Origin: Erigeron canadensis
Lineage: Eukaryota; Streptophyta; Magnoliopsida; Asterales; Asteraceae
Direction of reading: 5' to 3'
DNA: 64,000 nucleotides
NCBI RefSeq assembly: GCF_010389155.1
Contig: NC_057761.1
Coordinates: 60,076,587 to 60,140,586, forward strand
A program made the position numbers and the translations under genes. Shown here piece by piece: positions 25,377 through 37,728 of the stretch. How positions within the stretch are numbered: position 1 is the stretch's first letter; each line of letters opens with the position of its first letter. The notes beneath the pieces were generated by a model that worked only from the letters and a program-made list of their open reading frames with translations, was not told where the DNA came from and ran no database searches.

Positions 25377-26496
25377 TTCTCTTCTCTGTTGTTTGTTGTT
25401 ATATGTATCTTAATAATTAATTAACGGAGGAATTGATTATTATATTGATACAACAACAAAGATAGGATCATCAATTCAATTGGGTTTTTTTGTAAGTTAT
25501 ATTATTAGACAGCAAGGCAAGACTTTATCTTCTTCTTCTTCTAACTTGTTATTGAGTACGTATTACAAATTGTGATTGTGATTGTGATTGTGATTGTGGT
25601 GGGTTCATTCATCAGTTCCTTCTAACGTCAATACCCAAGTGAACAACAATTGAAATCATACACATATCTATATACTAATATAATATAATATAATAGAGAG
25701 AGAGACAGTCAACTTTCAAGTTTCAAGGGAAGGAATCAAAGTATTATGAAATGAAACTATGAAATAAATTTAAAAAATATATATATATAATATAAAAATG
25801 TAACAGAAAATAAATACAGTGGGAAAGAGAATGAGTATTTAGAATGAGAATCGATTTCGTCGTTTAGTACAAGCAGAGAATGAATATATAAAAAATACTA
25901 AATTTTAAATAATAATTAAATTTAATACATTTAACATCACTAAAACAAAAAAAAATAAAAATTTTCGTTTCCCATCAATTCTCTACATTTCATAAAGAAT
26001 TGAGGGAATGGAATCGATTCCCTATTTTCCTTTCTCTTTCCCATTCTCCATTACAACTAAACATGAAAAGTATTTCTTATTTCATTTTCACCATTTCCAA
26101 TCCATTCTAGAAAACACCCCCAAGACTAATCCTTTCGACACATCATGGAATCCTAATGGGCCCAGCCCATTTAACAACAAAGTTAAATGCCCGATGAGAG
26201 GCCTAAGGGGCAGCCCAATACTAAAATAAAGGTTTGATTATAATTCATTAATTAATTACGTAATTAAACTTGTCCATCCTATTTTTATCAATGATAAAAT
26301 AATAGTTAAAACATGATGATTAGAGCACAACCATGACCCTGGTTTATCCATGATAAATGTTTAGCGTGATAAATGTTTAGCGTAACAACAATTTTTACTT
26401 TCAAAATATTGACTATGTACACATAATCGAAAGATTTATTTTACTAGACACTAACTCTCCACTCACACCTAACTTTTAATTGAATATATATATTTA
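25377..26496. other. Upstream region of BGAL9-like copy 2
   Basis: Promoter-side DNA of the gene that starts at 25376. Holds a hexanucleotide array (GATTGT)n at 25571-25598, a GA run at 25696-25707, TA-rich stretches near 25775-25790, and AT-rich sequence with no gene. A short open frame at 26008-26229 has no recognisable content. Confidence 0.55.
25571..25598. repeat. (GATTGT)n hexanucleotide microsatellite in promoter region
   Basis: About four and a half tandem copies of TGTGAT roughly 200 bp upstream of the BGAL9-like start codon. It is a likely polymorphic marker; any effect on transcription is unknown. Confidence 0.85.
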
Positions 26497-27211
26497 TCTA
26501 TACTATATTATAAAGCAAAAAGTCATTGTCTAAAGACATCCCCAATGGTATTTGATGAAAGACTTATATTGTAGAAAAAAGTCTTTGTAAAGGGTTGATA
26601 CCATTAAGATAGAAGACTTATTTGACCAATAGGTTGAGAAACCTCAACCTTTTGAGTAAAAGTTTTTTTTCAATTGAGTCCTATGAAAAGCTTTAGAAAA
26701 AGCTTTGCCATTGGAGTAAACACTTTTTTAAGAGCTTGAAGTTAATAAAGTACATAGGTGGCAAGAAAAAAGCTTTCAAAAGGTTTCTTCATTGTGGATG
26801 CTCTAAATTTAAGTTTTAATATTTACTTTCTCAAAATGTCTCCCTATATATTATATTTTTATCTAAAATAACTATATTACCCTTTCTCTCTCTTTAAATC
26901 TTAACCAAACATTTTTTTTCTCTCTTCTCCACAAATCATTTATTCCCCCAATTCATTTAAAATCTTTTATCTCAAAAACTGTACATCGATAAATCATAAA
27001 AGTTATATGGGTGTTCTTAAAATTTCATGCTCTTTCATTAAAGGTGTCATTCGATATACTTTCGACGAATTTTTAAATCTAAGGGCGGAGCCCGTACGGC
27101 TAAGGCATTTGGCTATCACACTCTATGACTTATCACCTTCTATGACCTATCACACTATATGACCTATCACCCCACCATCTCACCGCCGTAACGCGCGGGT
27201 ACTTGCTCTCG
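26497..27211 (+). mobile_element. Helitron-like element, family 2, copy 2
   Basis: Starts TCTATACTATATTATAAAGC after host A and ends CACCGCCGTAACGCGCGGG...CTCTCG before T. It shares the core blocks of the copy at 14618-15014 but is longer by about 320 bp, which includes a segment rich in AAAAGCTTT-type strings at 26540-26800. A GC-rich hairpin potential (CCGCC...GCGG) precedes the 3' end. No protein-coding capacity. Confidence 0.7.
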
Positions 27212-27687
27212 TACTATATTATAAAGCAAATTCCCTCTGTCTAAATTTTAAGTTTCAACATTTACTTTCCCATACCCCGCACAGTGATTGGGTCCTGTTG
27301 TTGTTGTAACATTTACTTTCCCAAAATGCCCTCCTATCTATTCTATATTTACATAAAATAACTATAATATTATTTCTCTCTTCTTAAATTTCAACCAATA
27401 ATTTTTTTTATCTCTTCTCCATAAATCATTTATTATTTCAATTCATTCAAAATCTTTTATTCTACAAAAACCGTACATCGATAAATTATAAAAGTTATAT
27501 GGGCGTTCTTAAAATTTCATGCTCTTTTATTAGAGATGTCATTTGATATACTTTCGACGAATTTTTAAATCCGAGGTCGGAACCCGTACGGTAAAGGCAT
27601 TTGGCTACCACACTATATGACCTATCACACTTTATGACCTATCACCCCCAACATCTCACTGTCGCAACGTGCTGGTACTTATTCTCG
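27212..27687 (+). mobile_element. Helitron-like element, family 2, copy 3 (end-to-end with copy 2)
   Basis: Begins TACTATATTATAAAGC directly after the CTCG of copy 2, so the first few bases of the normal 5' end are missing. It ends GTGCTGG...ATTCTCG at 27687. It contains the same core as copies 1 and 2 and is interrupted by a 35-bp retroposon fragment (27273-27307). Further TCTATA-like starts follow at about 27692 and 27799. Confidence 0.65.
27273..27307 (+). mobile_element. 35-bp 5'-truncated SINE tail with 16-bp target-site duplication
   Basis: The insert TACCCCGCACAGTG...(GTT)n is flanked by perfect 16-bp direct repeats AACATTTACTTTCCCA at 27257-27272 and 27308-27323. The GTT-rich end matches the 3' tail of Au-type plant SINEs (compare 40150-40205). 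This is a fully readable retroposition event inside a Helitron-type element. Confidence 0.85.
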
Positions 27688-27955
27688 TATATCTATACTC
27701 CATATATAAATAAACTACCCCCTCTCAAATTAAACACTCTACCTTTAAAATCTCTATTTTACCCTTTTAATTTACACTATCACCAAACTCTTTATTTCTG
27801 AATCTATAATATATTAATAAACAAATTACTCTCTTTTCAACTCTCTACCTTTTAAATACCCTTAATTTTCAACACATTCCTAACTCACACACTAAATCTA
27901 CCCAATATATTCCTAAAATATTTTACACCCATATTTTTCCAAACTATCAATCTCA

Positions 27956-28205
27956 CGACGATGTATGATGGGAGTTGAAATGTAGACAACCTTAAATCTC
28001 AGGCTGAGATGCTACTTTTAGGTTATATCTATTAAGAAAGTAACCCTTAATGTCTCGCCTTTCACGAGTTTTGAGTCTCAGTCTTGTCTTCGATGGTGTA
28101 TGGATAGAGGTTGAGAGGTAGATAACTTTACCCTTACTAAAGTAGAGAGACCACTTTTGGTCTTTATCAAGGTAAAAAATGACTTTCAGCCTTGCTGCGC
28201 ATACC
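27956..28205 (+). repeat. SINE-like dispersed repeat, family C, copy 1 (rearranged)
   Basis: Blocks such as GAGTTTTGAGTCTCAGTCTT, TCGATGGTGTATGGA, AGAGAGACCACTTTTGGT and CTTTCAGCCTTGC also occur in order at 56072-56300. The first 80 bp appears to be a partial second copy. It is probably a pol III-derived retroelement; the boundaries are approximate. Confidence 0.6.
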
Positions 28206-28856
28206 CTTATATTTGTTTCTAGATACAAGGGTTATAACCACGTAATACAACACAATTGTTTCTTCTCTTTTCCTTTTACCACATTTTATCTATACTAAAC
28301 ACTATCTTGTTGAAAGTAACACGAGAAAAAATGTCTAAAATGTTATGAGTATCTCTTAGCTATACAATGTAATATTTTCAATTAGTACCCAAAAATAATT
28401 TTCACTTATACTACCATGTTAACATTAATGATTAAATTACACTATCAGTTATTTATCTTTTAAAATATTTTTATTAACTATTTAAATTAATTACTTTTAT
28501 ATCAATTATCTACACCACCAATAATCGCCTCCATGACCGCTACCGCATTACGCGGATAGGCGTTAAAATAAAAAAACCATCCAAAGGAACCTTTTGACTT
28601 TTACAGTTTTACTCCGGTAATTTATTAGAGAAGCCCGTTGAATAAACTAGACATATGGGGCACGCACCCGAATGCCAGTACTTCAGAGTATCATTCCCAA
28701 GTCCTCAAGAATCCCTACGAGTAATTTTAATAATAATTTAAATGTTCTCATCGAAACAAAAGGGCGGGAGATAATTAAAAGCCTCATCTGAAAAGTGAAA
28801 ACCACAAAAAAAAGAAAGGGTAAAAATAAAGAAAGATTGCGAAATAAAGATAACTA
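28206..28856. other. Intergenic; promoter side of the unnamed 409-aa gene
   Basis: AT-rich, no gene. The last 300 bp before the start codon at 28857 should hold the promoter and 5' leader (A-rich at 28800-28850). I see no clear TATA box. Confidence 0.4.
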
Positions 28857-31800
28857 ATGGACGATACAGCACCGCCTCTGGATGTAGAGGCGATTCAAAG
28901 GTATTATTATTATCCACAAACCCTACCTACCACACTCCTCTAATAATCAAATTGTGTATTAATGCAGTCGGATCAAACAACTTACTGAAATTCCAAGCAA
29001 TTGTTACGATGATACGATTTCCATTGCTTCTGATGAGGCGGATCTGTTGACAGAACGTGTTCCCCAGCTTCAGGTTTGATTTAAATTTAACAGATTTTTT
29101 TTGATTTATATCCTGTATCGTAATATATGGCCTGCGATTCACCCTCTGGTTACACCAACTTTTCAGGACTTAGCCTTATTCGAGAAATGGTGTATTTTGT
29201 GGGATTCATTTGGGGTTCTATTTTGCTACCTTATTATAGTTTTTGTCTATTTATTTTATATTTTAGTAAGTATATATTGTAATGAAAACAGGGAGAAATA
29301 CATGAGATTCTTGAACGATGGTCGGATGTTGGTTCCCTAAAACCTCAAGATTTTGGTACATCTTATTTCCCCTATTTTACTTTATCATCTGATTTGATGG
29401 ATTGACAAATATTAACAGTTTGGCCGTTTTCATTTTTCATGCTCCAACTATGCAAACTAGCTTAATGTACTCCCTATACTGCACTTGAACATATCCATTC
29501 TACAGCAAATTGCCATTTTATGTTCCAGATATGCTACTTTTAGTAACTGGTGTTACGGGTAAGAAATGCCATGTGGTGGGCCACGTTGATGAGATCTTGT
29601 GGAAAATATAATTGAGCTCCATATCATTGAAACTACAACTAATAATCATTTAAAATTTTCAAGCGATGTGTCTACCAAAAACGTTCCCAGGCCAACATGG
29701 TATTCTGGGGGTGTCATTTTGATGACATTGACTCTGATACAAATGTTAATCTGACATTGATGTTTCTAGCTTTCCTTTTTCAAACATTTCGTAATGCAAT
29801 CAGACAGCTACCATCAAATGCAGTAGTCATTTTTATGTTTTTCTAGTTCCCAGTCATCATATTTGACACTTAAATGTTGATTATGGACGTCAACTTCAAC
29901 GATACCTAACCCCACAATGAGCTTACTTGTTGATCATGGACCTTTTTTCAAAATTTCATGTGGAAAATGACCTGTCTATCCTTGCTATCTATTTTGGTAG
30001 TTTCAGTTATAAATATGTTTAGTATCAATTGGAAAACTTGTGTATATAGATACATATTTGGAGACTGTAAAAGGAAAGATTTGCTCTATCGAGGCTGAAA
30101 ATGCTTCAGTTTTTTATGAAGTTGGGAATGTCGAGAAGGGATGCATGGAAGGTGAGGGAAAATCAAATTGGTTGTTGGTAAAAGATTCACTGCATGTTGA
30201 CATGATTTCAAAATGAACAGCTTACCTTACTGTATGAGTGTATGCATTGTATCACAGATTATATTCAATTGCGGAGCAATATTGAAGGACTGAATTCTTC
30301 TCTAGACTTCACTCAGTCACAAGTAAGCTGCCACTAATTTTTTTCCATGCTGTATAACTTTCTGTTTCTGCTTTACATAAAAGAAGTCAGAGGAGATGTA
30401 AAGCTCTGTAGCTTAGTCTTTGATGTGGACTTGATTTTAGCTATCATAGTTTAATGGACATTTCTGTGCAGTCAGCATCACCACAATATCATGTTTAATG
30501 CTAGCAGACGTATGACATATCAATGACCTAACATATGTCTATATATAAACTGTATGTTCAAGGGTCTTGGAACAAAAAGAACAGATGCCCAGGAATGCTC
30601 TTTGTTGACAGAACATCAACTAGAATCTGTAGGTGCACTTGGTGAATGCAAGCTTAAGGTTAGATGATGTGGTCATTTAGCCAATATATCCATGAAAAAG
30701 ATATGCTAGATATACCTTGTTTTTATGCTTTGTGTTCAGCTACTGATTAGCTTAATGCCCGTTTTCTTAAAGATTCTGAAGAGTAGTAGTCAGATTGAGA
30801 AGAAGAAGGGCACATTGAAATTATTGGAAGACCTTGACTACATTTTTAGAAGGTATTTTAAGGATAGTTAGGTTGTCTCTGGTTATAGAAAACTTATTCT
30901 GGTTTTACATTTTCATTAAAATGGAAATGGTTTTGTATCTCTTTAAAACCTTTGAAAACACATATAATTGCAAGTTTGGTAAACACAAAGACGTTTTCCA
31001 TTTTGAAGTGGAAAGTATTTAGAAAACTATAAATATGAGTTTTCCAATGGATAATTATAACTTGGATTATAAAATTTACTGTTTTCAATACAATTTAGTT
31101 TGGAAAAATCACATTTGAACACGTGTTCTATTTTCTATGTTCTTGAAAAGTTTTTTTGAAAATGCTCCTCGTTTTCAACAGCGCACCCTTAGAGTTGCAA
31201 GTGGTTTTGGCTTTATTTTCCATTGTTATAAATTATTTATTTTTCCCTTCAAACATGCAGGTGTGAAGTTGTAATAAAGACTGAGAACATATTGACTGGA
31301 CTTGAAGTCATAAAATATGAAGGAAACCAAATTAGTTTGTCTTTAAGAACATGTATTCCTGAACTAGAAGTGTCTGAGCAGAATCATGAGTTGGCAATAG
31401 AATTTCTGGATGACACATTAGAAATAAAGAATGCCGAGGTATTCATATTTTTGAATTTAAGAATAGCATTATACATCTAACCAAGAGCGCTCCTATACGA
31501 TAGCTATTTGTTATCCTGAAGAGATGGATATAATTTCCTCCCATTTATAGTTTACAAATATTGTGTTCTTGGCTTTCTTTTCCAACCTTAACTTTAAATA
31601 CCACTCAATGATACTGACTTTTGATGCTTTTCATTATCTTCACAGATTTTCCCAAATGATGTATTTATTGGCGAAATTATTGATGCTGCCAAATCATTTT
31701 CGTAAGTTACTTCCATACTTTTGCATGTTAAAAATACCCAAAATAGCTACCTCATATAACACAGATTGACACATACAGAAATATTAGAGGTGGCAATGGT

Positions 31801-33587
31801 CGGGTTGGGTAAAGTGTGAAAACAGGTTCAGTTTTATTACGGTGGAAACGTGTTGGTTGACCTCTAAACACGTTTTTGTCCATCTTTTTTTTTAACAAAT
31901 GTTATAAATCATTCAATTGTCTCAAGATACCTAATTCCGGAGATCGTTAGCGTTAAAAATACAGTTAGGCGTGCTTTCAACCGGAGCGGCTTGTTTAATC
32001 TTTCTAATTTGGCCCATTTGACCTTTATTTATAAATGGGTCGAAATTGCTTCCTTCAGGAATTAATTTATCACAAGCTTAGCACCACTTTGCTTACACCT
32101 CTTATATGATGGACCCAAGTATCTCCTATATTGGTAAATTTGTTTTTACTCTGCGTTGTTGCTTACATCTAGTAGAAAATAAATTTGTTATTCTTGGCTT
32201 CTTGCAGTTGCCATTTTTCTCTTTCTCCAATGCCCGAGAACAAAAATTCGTTGGAGTGGTTTGTACGAAGAGTGCAGGACAGAATTGTTGTAAGCACCCT
32301 TAGGAAATCTTTGGTGAAGGCTGCAAGCAAGTCTAGGTGAGAGTGTGAGACATCAGTGTGATTTTGATTATACATTTTGTTTCTTTGATGTCTAGTCTTG
32401 ACCATGCCTGCTGGTTTAAATATAGGCACTCCATCGAGTATATAGAACGAGATGAGATGATAGTGGCTCATATGGTGGATGGAATTGACGCTTTTATCAA
32501 GGTTTCTCAAGGATGGCCAATGTCTGTTTCTCCATTGAAGCTATTATCTTTAAAGGGTTCCAGCCAATCTTCCAAGGAGGTCACTTTCAGCTTTCTTTGC
32601 AGAGTTGAGGTAGCCATGCATTATATTTACCGTGCGTCATTTTTACCTAATAAAATATTTAATATATCTTCAGTTAACAGCTTATTGTGTTCCAGCCAAT
32701 CAAAATAAACTCTCCTCATGGTCTTTGTAACGGTAGTGCTCCACTGCTCCTCATTCGAGGGTATAGGGGATACTTGAGGTGTTAGTTTTGATCCATATAC
32801 CTAAAAATTTGTTGATTTGGGTTACATTCTATATCTGACGTCTGATGGGTGTAAGGGGTAAAACTTTGGCTTAAAAGTAATCAGGTTAAATGGTTTGGGT
32901 CCATCAAACAAATAGAAATTCGCCCATGGTGACATGGTGTATTCTAGTTCCTCACGACATCTGAAATCACTTTATTTAAGTGTTACTTTAATAATATAAC
33001 ATATATGATATAAATATATTTAGGACAGTAGCTATTTCTCAAACCAAAAAAGGACAAAAAGTGTTAGCATGATCTCAGCCCTTTAGTCTGTAATAGATAA
33101 CACTTGCCTCAACCAGAACCTGTTTTGATCCGTTACCGGATCGCCCAACCTGCCTGTTTGATTGTGACGTCGACTGTCTTTTACTTTATCTATCAAGTAT
33201 TAAGTTGCTTCATGTATATACTGTTTCGTGCAACGCAAGTTGTCAACTATGTTTAATATAAAATCATGTACCGTATCCTACAATTGTCAACTATGAGCAT
33301 GAGCTACATCCACTCTTCAAGTATCAAAGGAACAAAATGAAGATACAAAGCTAAAGGAAACATGACTGTTTAACATGTTTGATCTGTTTGTAAAATTGTC
33401 AATTCTTGATTAAGGATATCCCCCCCTGTATTGCCAGCTCACGAAATCTCTGTTATTTCAGGAAATGGTAAAATCCTTGGATGTACAGGTATGCCAGAAT
33501 CTTTCTACATTCATTGATGCAATAGAAGAATTTCTCAAGCAAAAGATGCATGCCGAACTCCAATCCAATGGTGTCAAACAAAAATGA
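28857..33587 (+). CDS. Conserved plant protein of unknown function, about 409 aa, 12 exons
   Basis: Twelve exons join with GT/AG introns and consistent phases: 28857-28900, 28968-29073, 29292-29355, then small exons near 30048-30160, 30258-30320, 30562-30660, 30774-30852, 31261-31439, 31646-31700, 32208-32338, 32426-32609, and 33463-33587 with stop TGA. The start ATG gives MDDTAPPLDVEAIQ. The N-terminal 180 residues are acidic and heptad-like (LTERVPQLQGEIHEILERW), suggesting coiled coil. Residues about 187-265 (CEVVIKTENIL, LSLRTCIPEL, LEIKNAEIFPNDVFIGEI) look like an alternating strand region. The C-terminus has helices (LEWFVRRVQDRIVVSTLRKS, FIDAIEEFLKQK). I do not recognise the family. 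The coiled coil plus strand/helix layout recalls RWD-type kinetochore proteins, but that is only inference. Gene structure and open frames indicate a real, intact gene. Confidence 0.82.
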
Positions 33588-34937
33588 AATTCTGCTACCT
33601 TTATGTTCTAAATTACATCTCGTGTTTGTGCCTACAATTCTGTAACTGCTGGCTATATCTAAAAGTGGTGCTTTTATAAGTATTATCATCCTGCCATGCA
33701 CTGTGCTCAAGTCCAGGAGAAGCTGTTACTAACACTCGATCAAAAGAATTAACTTTGTGGTCCACATGGTTTATGACTGTGTGAAGGTCCTTTATGTAAT
33801 GACAAGTTCAAATTTCTTAATTGTTTGTTTCCAGGCAACATGCTTTAATCAAGCATCAAATTAACAGTCTATCACCTTTTTTTATCGACTTTATATGGTT
33901 GATAGTCGATACAATGGACTTGTTCTTTGTTTATCCTTTTGTGGGTTGGGGCTGTATCTCTATCTAACTTTGACTTGAAGTATTCAAAGTATAAAATTCA
34001 CCTACATCTAGTAGCTTCTGGCTTGATGATTATGTATTGTACTTTATACAAGGTGTTTTCTTGGAGCAATAAAGTAAGCCTATTTATTGAAAAAAACACC
34101 CTACACTTAACCTATTGATTTTGACTTATTTAAGGGGCCTGGCTTCTTAAATAAGGTGAAAAACATTGTAGTGTCCGGTCATGAAGAACATTGTACTGTC
34201 CGGTCTTCTTCATGATGTCTTAGTCGACATACTTAATGACAGTTCAAAATCTGTATACAAGTATTGGATAGCTTTAATTTCATCTGGAGGTTTTGTTAAA
34301 TTGCATCATCATTGAGCCCTCTATCGTACCCACACTAACCATTCCCGCGTATACATCATATCAACTCATTATTTCAATGCTCTCAATGTATTATATATCA
34401 CCATTGTGTTATGAATGTTTTGATGATGATTCAAAGGGCATTGTCAGTGTAGACGATCCTTTAAGGAAAGAAGCAGTTGGTGGAAAGCTGATGGGTTCTT
34501 GTTATGGAGTATGGACTAATATATGTTATCTGTTTACGGGCTTGGTCATGGTGTATCCATGGACAGATCCAAAATGGTAAGAGCTGCTCATTCTCTTTGT
34601 AGTAAATCTATCAATTTTAAGGTTTTCAATTTCAAACTGGTGTCTTGGAAAATGGCTCAGACCTCCCATATTGACATAACTGATCCCGATGACGTTGGGA
34701 TATTTTCCAATCGTTAACCTCATTGGCTCGCCAGACATTGTGGCAATTTTGAAAAACGTGAAACGGTTCTTTCTTTACTTGTTTGGGAGATCTGAAGGCT
34801 GTTTGTATGTGGTGATGGTACAGATGTGAATGCATGTGTTACGAAGGAATAATATAGAAATTAAATTGTTAGATAACCAAAAAGCAAAAATTATAAAATA
34901 AATCTGTTTATTTTTAACATATACAAATACTAGTTAA
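33588..34937. other. Intergenic, 3' side of the unnamed gene
   Basis: Starts with the probable 3' untranslated region. Short open frames at 33927-34118, 34293-34580 and 34523-34738 have no domain, no splice context and no homology I recognise. No bounded repeats seen. Confidence 0.5.
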
Positions 34938-34963
34938 CTAGATTATTTTCCGCGTAATACGCG
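34938..34963 (-). mobile_element. Helitron 3' terminus (minus strand)
   Basis: On the minus strand a hairpin CGCGT-ATT-ACGCG (34951-34963) is followed by about 9 nt and CTAG (34938-34941) next to host T. The 5' end of this element was not located; it should lie to the right, before or within the Helitron that starts at 35386. Confidence 0.6.
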
Positions 34964-35385
34964 AGATAAATATATTAAATTTCCATAATAACTTATGGGT
35001 TATTATTTTAACGTGTTCACAAGACAGGTGTTTAAAAAAATTACATGAATTGAAATTCTAAATAAATAAAGAAAAATATATTTAATAGTCATTAATGAAG
35101 TATGAAATTTACCATTTTATGATTAAGATTTTCGTATTTTATGAAATATTAATTTCATTAATGCTTCTAAACATATGAAATGTGAACACATCTTAGAATA
35201 ACCCATGACATAAGGAATGAGTAGTTATAGATAAGTCATATTAAAATATGATAATTCATTATTAAATACGTATTTTGGTAGCGAGGATGGTCAATAAGAT
35301 ATGTGTTATATCTTTGTAGAATGATATTGTAAAGTTAAATATTATCCTCTATATTTACCAATGTCAAATATCAAATTATAGGTAA
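34964..35385. other. Probable body of the minus-strand Helitron
   Basis: AT-rich, non-coding. By position it belongs to the element whose 3' end is at 34938, but no 5' terminus could be fixed. Confidence 0.35.
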
Positions 35386-36180
35386 TCTTTTATTGTACTA
35401 AAGCATAGTTGCTCTAATAACTTATCGACCAATCACAGCTCTCGATTTCTTAATTTTGACTTTTGTTTTTAATTTTGACTTTAATTTACACTTTTTTGTT
35501 TTCCATCACAAATTTACACTTTTAACTCGATAATTTTAATATAATAAACAAATATAATAATAACTAATATATATCCAATAGAATAATAGCTAATATTTAT
35601 CCAATAAGATAATAACTAATATACATCCAATTTATATTTTTTACCCAATAATTTTAATATAATAAACAATTATAATAATAACTATGTTATACCCAATAAT
35701 ATGTTCTATCATATATATAATTAATTAATTAAAGATAAATTAAATTTAATGCAAATATATTAAGATTTTAATAGTAATTGAATAATTAATTTTACAATGT
35801 TATTTAAATTGGTTTCTATCTACAAAGCCCGGTTTTCACACACGAACAATTGTACATTGCAGTATCTCGAGTTAAGTCGATAAGGGGCTTTAAGGTGTTA
35901 ATATGTGACAAAGATGAAAAGACAAAAAACACTAAAACAAATTTCATCTATAAAGAAGTCTTTCAAATGATGAAGGAGGGTATATCCTTCCAATGTTCTT
36001 TTATCACATTAGTTTTCTTTCTATTAGCTTAACATTCTTGGCATTAGAATTGAACACTTGGTATACACTTATATCTTCAACTTTGAACTTATAAGCTTTT
36101 ATGAGTTACATGTATTAATATCTAATATTAATAATGTCGTAAGTCTCGTGTCCAGTGTTGGACACAGATCTAAAATCTAG
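35386..36180 (+). mobile_element. Non-autonomous Helitron, family 1, copy 2
   Basis: Starts TCTTTTATTGTACTAAAGCA after host A (35385) and ends CTAG at 36177-36180 before host T. The terminal hairpin GTGTCCA-GTGT-TGGACAC lies at 36148-36165, identical in stem and loop to that of 14583-14600. It is 795 bp with no coding capacity. Contains the TTTACACTTTTTTGTTTTCC motif at about 35488. Both ends match 56727-57582, so they were probably mobilised by the same protein source. Confidence 0.88.
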
Positions 36181-36236
36181 TATTGTAATAAAGAAACATG
36201 GAATTACAATGACGAAAGTCATTCAATATTATTTTA

Positions 36237-36481
36237 TCGGTCTCATTTTAGATGTCATAGTTTGACTTTACAAGTCTTTTTCTTTCAAATTTGACCGTAA
36301 ATATTTTCGCTTTTGTTATATAACACTTGATATTAAATATATGAATGGATTGAGTTTTATACATTTTTTTATTGATATAACTTTTATCAACTACTATATA
36401 ATACAAAAATATTTACGGTCAAAGTTGAAAGGAAAAGACTTAAATAATCAAAATATGACATTTAAAATAGGACATAGGGAG
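36237..36481. repeat. Stowaway-type MITE, copy 1
   Basis: 245 bp between TA dinucleotides (36235-36236 and 36482-36483). The terminal inverted repeats read TCGGTCTCATTTTAGATGTC on the left and CTCCCTATGTCCTATTTTAA on the right (reverse strand). They extend inward through GACCGTAAATATTTT/AAAATATTTACGGTC. This is the classic plant Stowaway (Tc1/mariner-derived) pattern. Confidence 0.9.
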
Positions 36482-37458
36482 TAACTCATTTGTCTAAAAA
36501 TTATTTTCAGAATAAAAATAATACACAACTAAAAAATATATAACCATTATATACATGTTCATTGGATGACAATATTACCAGTAATTTTTGCAGAGGCCTT
36601 TTAAATGTATTATTTGAAAAGACATGTTACGAATTGCACTTTTGCTCATCATATAAAGGTGATTTCATTAAGGATAGACTACATTATATTGACCGTGTAT
36701 GTTCTACAGCACATTGGCATCTCCAAAAAACAACTTTACAAACACCTCACTCCCAACCCCCAAGTATCGAACCCATTACCTGTGAAAAAACCAAGGGTAC
36801 ATCTGCCAGCTGCTGACTTCCTCTGTTTTTTTATAATTAATGTGCGGGTAAATACGTCAGGGGTATTATAGTTTAAAAAATAAAAATACAATAATATAAA
36901 TAAATTAACATATTATTCTCAAAAGTGAGCACTAATTAGAACCAAAAATCAAAATTAAGTAAAAATGTAACATTTATCTTGTGATGGATGGAGTAATGTA
37001 TTTTCTTTAGTTTTTCTCATAGGTCTTGGGTTCGACTCTTAGGAGTGACAAGTCCGTGGGTTTTTTTTCCTAACTCACATGTAACGGCTTATGGTCTATA
37101 TCTCGTAGTCTAGACTCTAGAGTATGTGCAGAGCTTTACCATTATACGACGAGGTGTTCCCTTATGTCGAATACCGACTAACTGTTTAAAAATTTTAATA
37201 TAAATAATTTTAAAAATATATTTTTATGTTATTAATTACTTTTTAAAAAATAAAAATAAAATTATATATTACATGTATGCATATGTTTCGAATCACATCA
37301 ATTAAACATGGTTACTTAAGATTTTATCCGTTATTTATTTATTTAGAAAAGAAAAATATAAATTACATAGAAATTAATAATGCTACGGATGCAATAGGAA
37401 CAAAGTTTTAGTTATGTAAACTTCAAAAATTAAAAGTAAATATACATTAAAAATAAAT
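36482..37458. other. Intergenic with decayed tRNA-like repeats
   Basis: No gene. A tRNA-like motif occurs at about 37025-37045 (GGGTTCGACTC), and a reverse B-box-like CGAACCCATTACC at about 36767-36780, both suggesting old SINEs. Overlapping open frames at 36562-36871 disagree with each other and show no domain. Confidence 0.45.
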
Positions 37459-37473
37459 ATATAAGAGGGATAT

Positions 37474-37714
37474 AACCACTGGGTTAAACCCAAGTGGCCA
37501 GGGGTGTTTCACTAAACCTGCTATGCGGAGCCCCGGGGGAGTTTACTTCAAGGTCTCGAGTTCGAGCCTTGGTAGGTTCTCCTCGACGGTATTTTCCAAT
37601 TAAGGAGGTGGTATGGTGAGAAAGGCTATTTAAGATCCGCTTAGTGCGGGACCCTTTCGTTGTGCGATTAGCACACATCATACGCGTTTGAGGTAAAATT
37701 CACTTATGAAAAAA
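37474..37714 (+). mobile_element. tRNA-derived SINE with 15-bp target-site duplication
   Basis: About 241 bp, GC-richer than the flanks. It has an A-box-like AAGTGGCCAGGGGTG and a B-box-like GAGTTCGAGCCTTGG, and ends in an A-rich tail. It is flanked by the perfect direct repeat ATATAAGAGGGATAT at 37459-37473 and 37715-37729. The right copy of that duplication is where the next element (37729-39517) landed. Confidence 0.88.
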
Positions 37715-37728
37715 ATATAAGAGGGATA

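Noticed and set aside
34293..34738. Overlapping open frames on both strands, possible small gene
   Set aside because: No domain, no splice pattern, and frames on opposite strands overlap; consistent with chance.
36562..36871. Two overlapping plus-strand open frames
   Set aside because: Different frames of the same AT-rich stretch with a reverse tRNA-like motif; no protein family.
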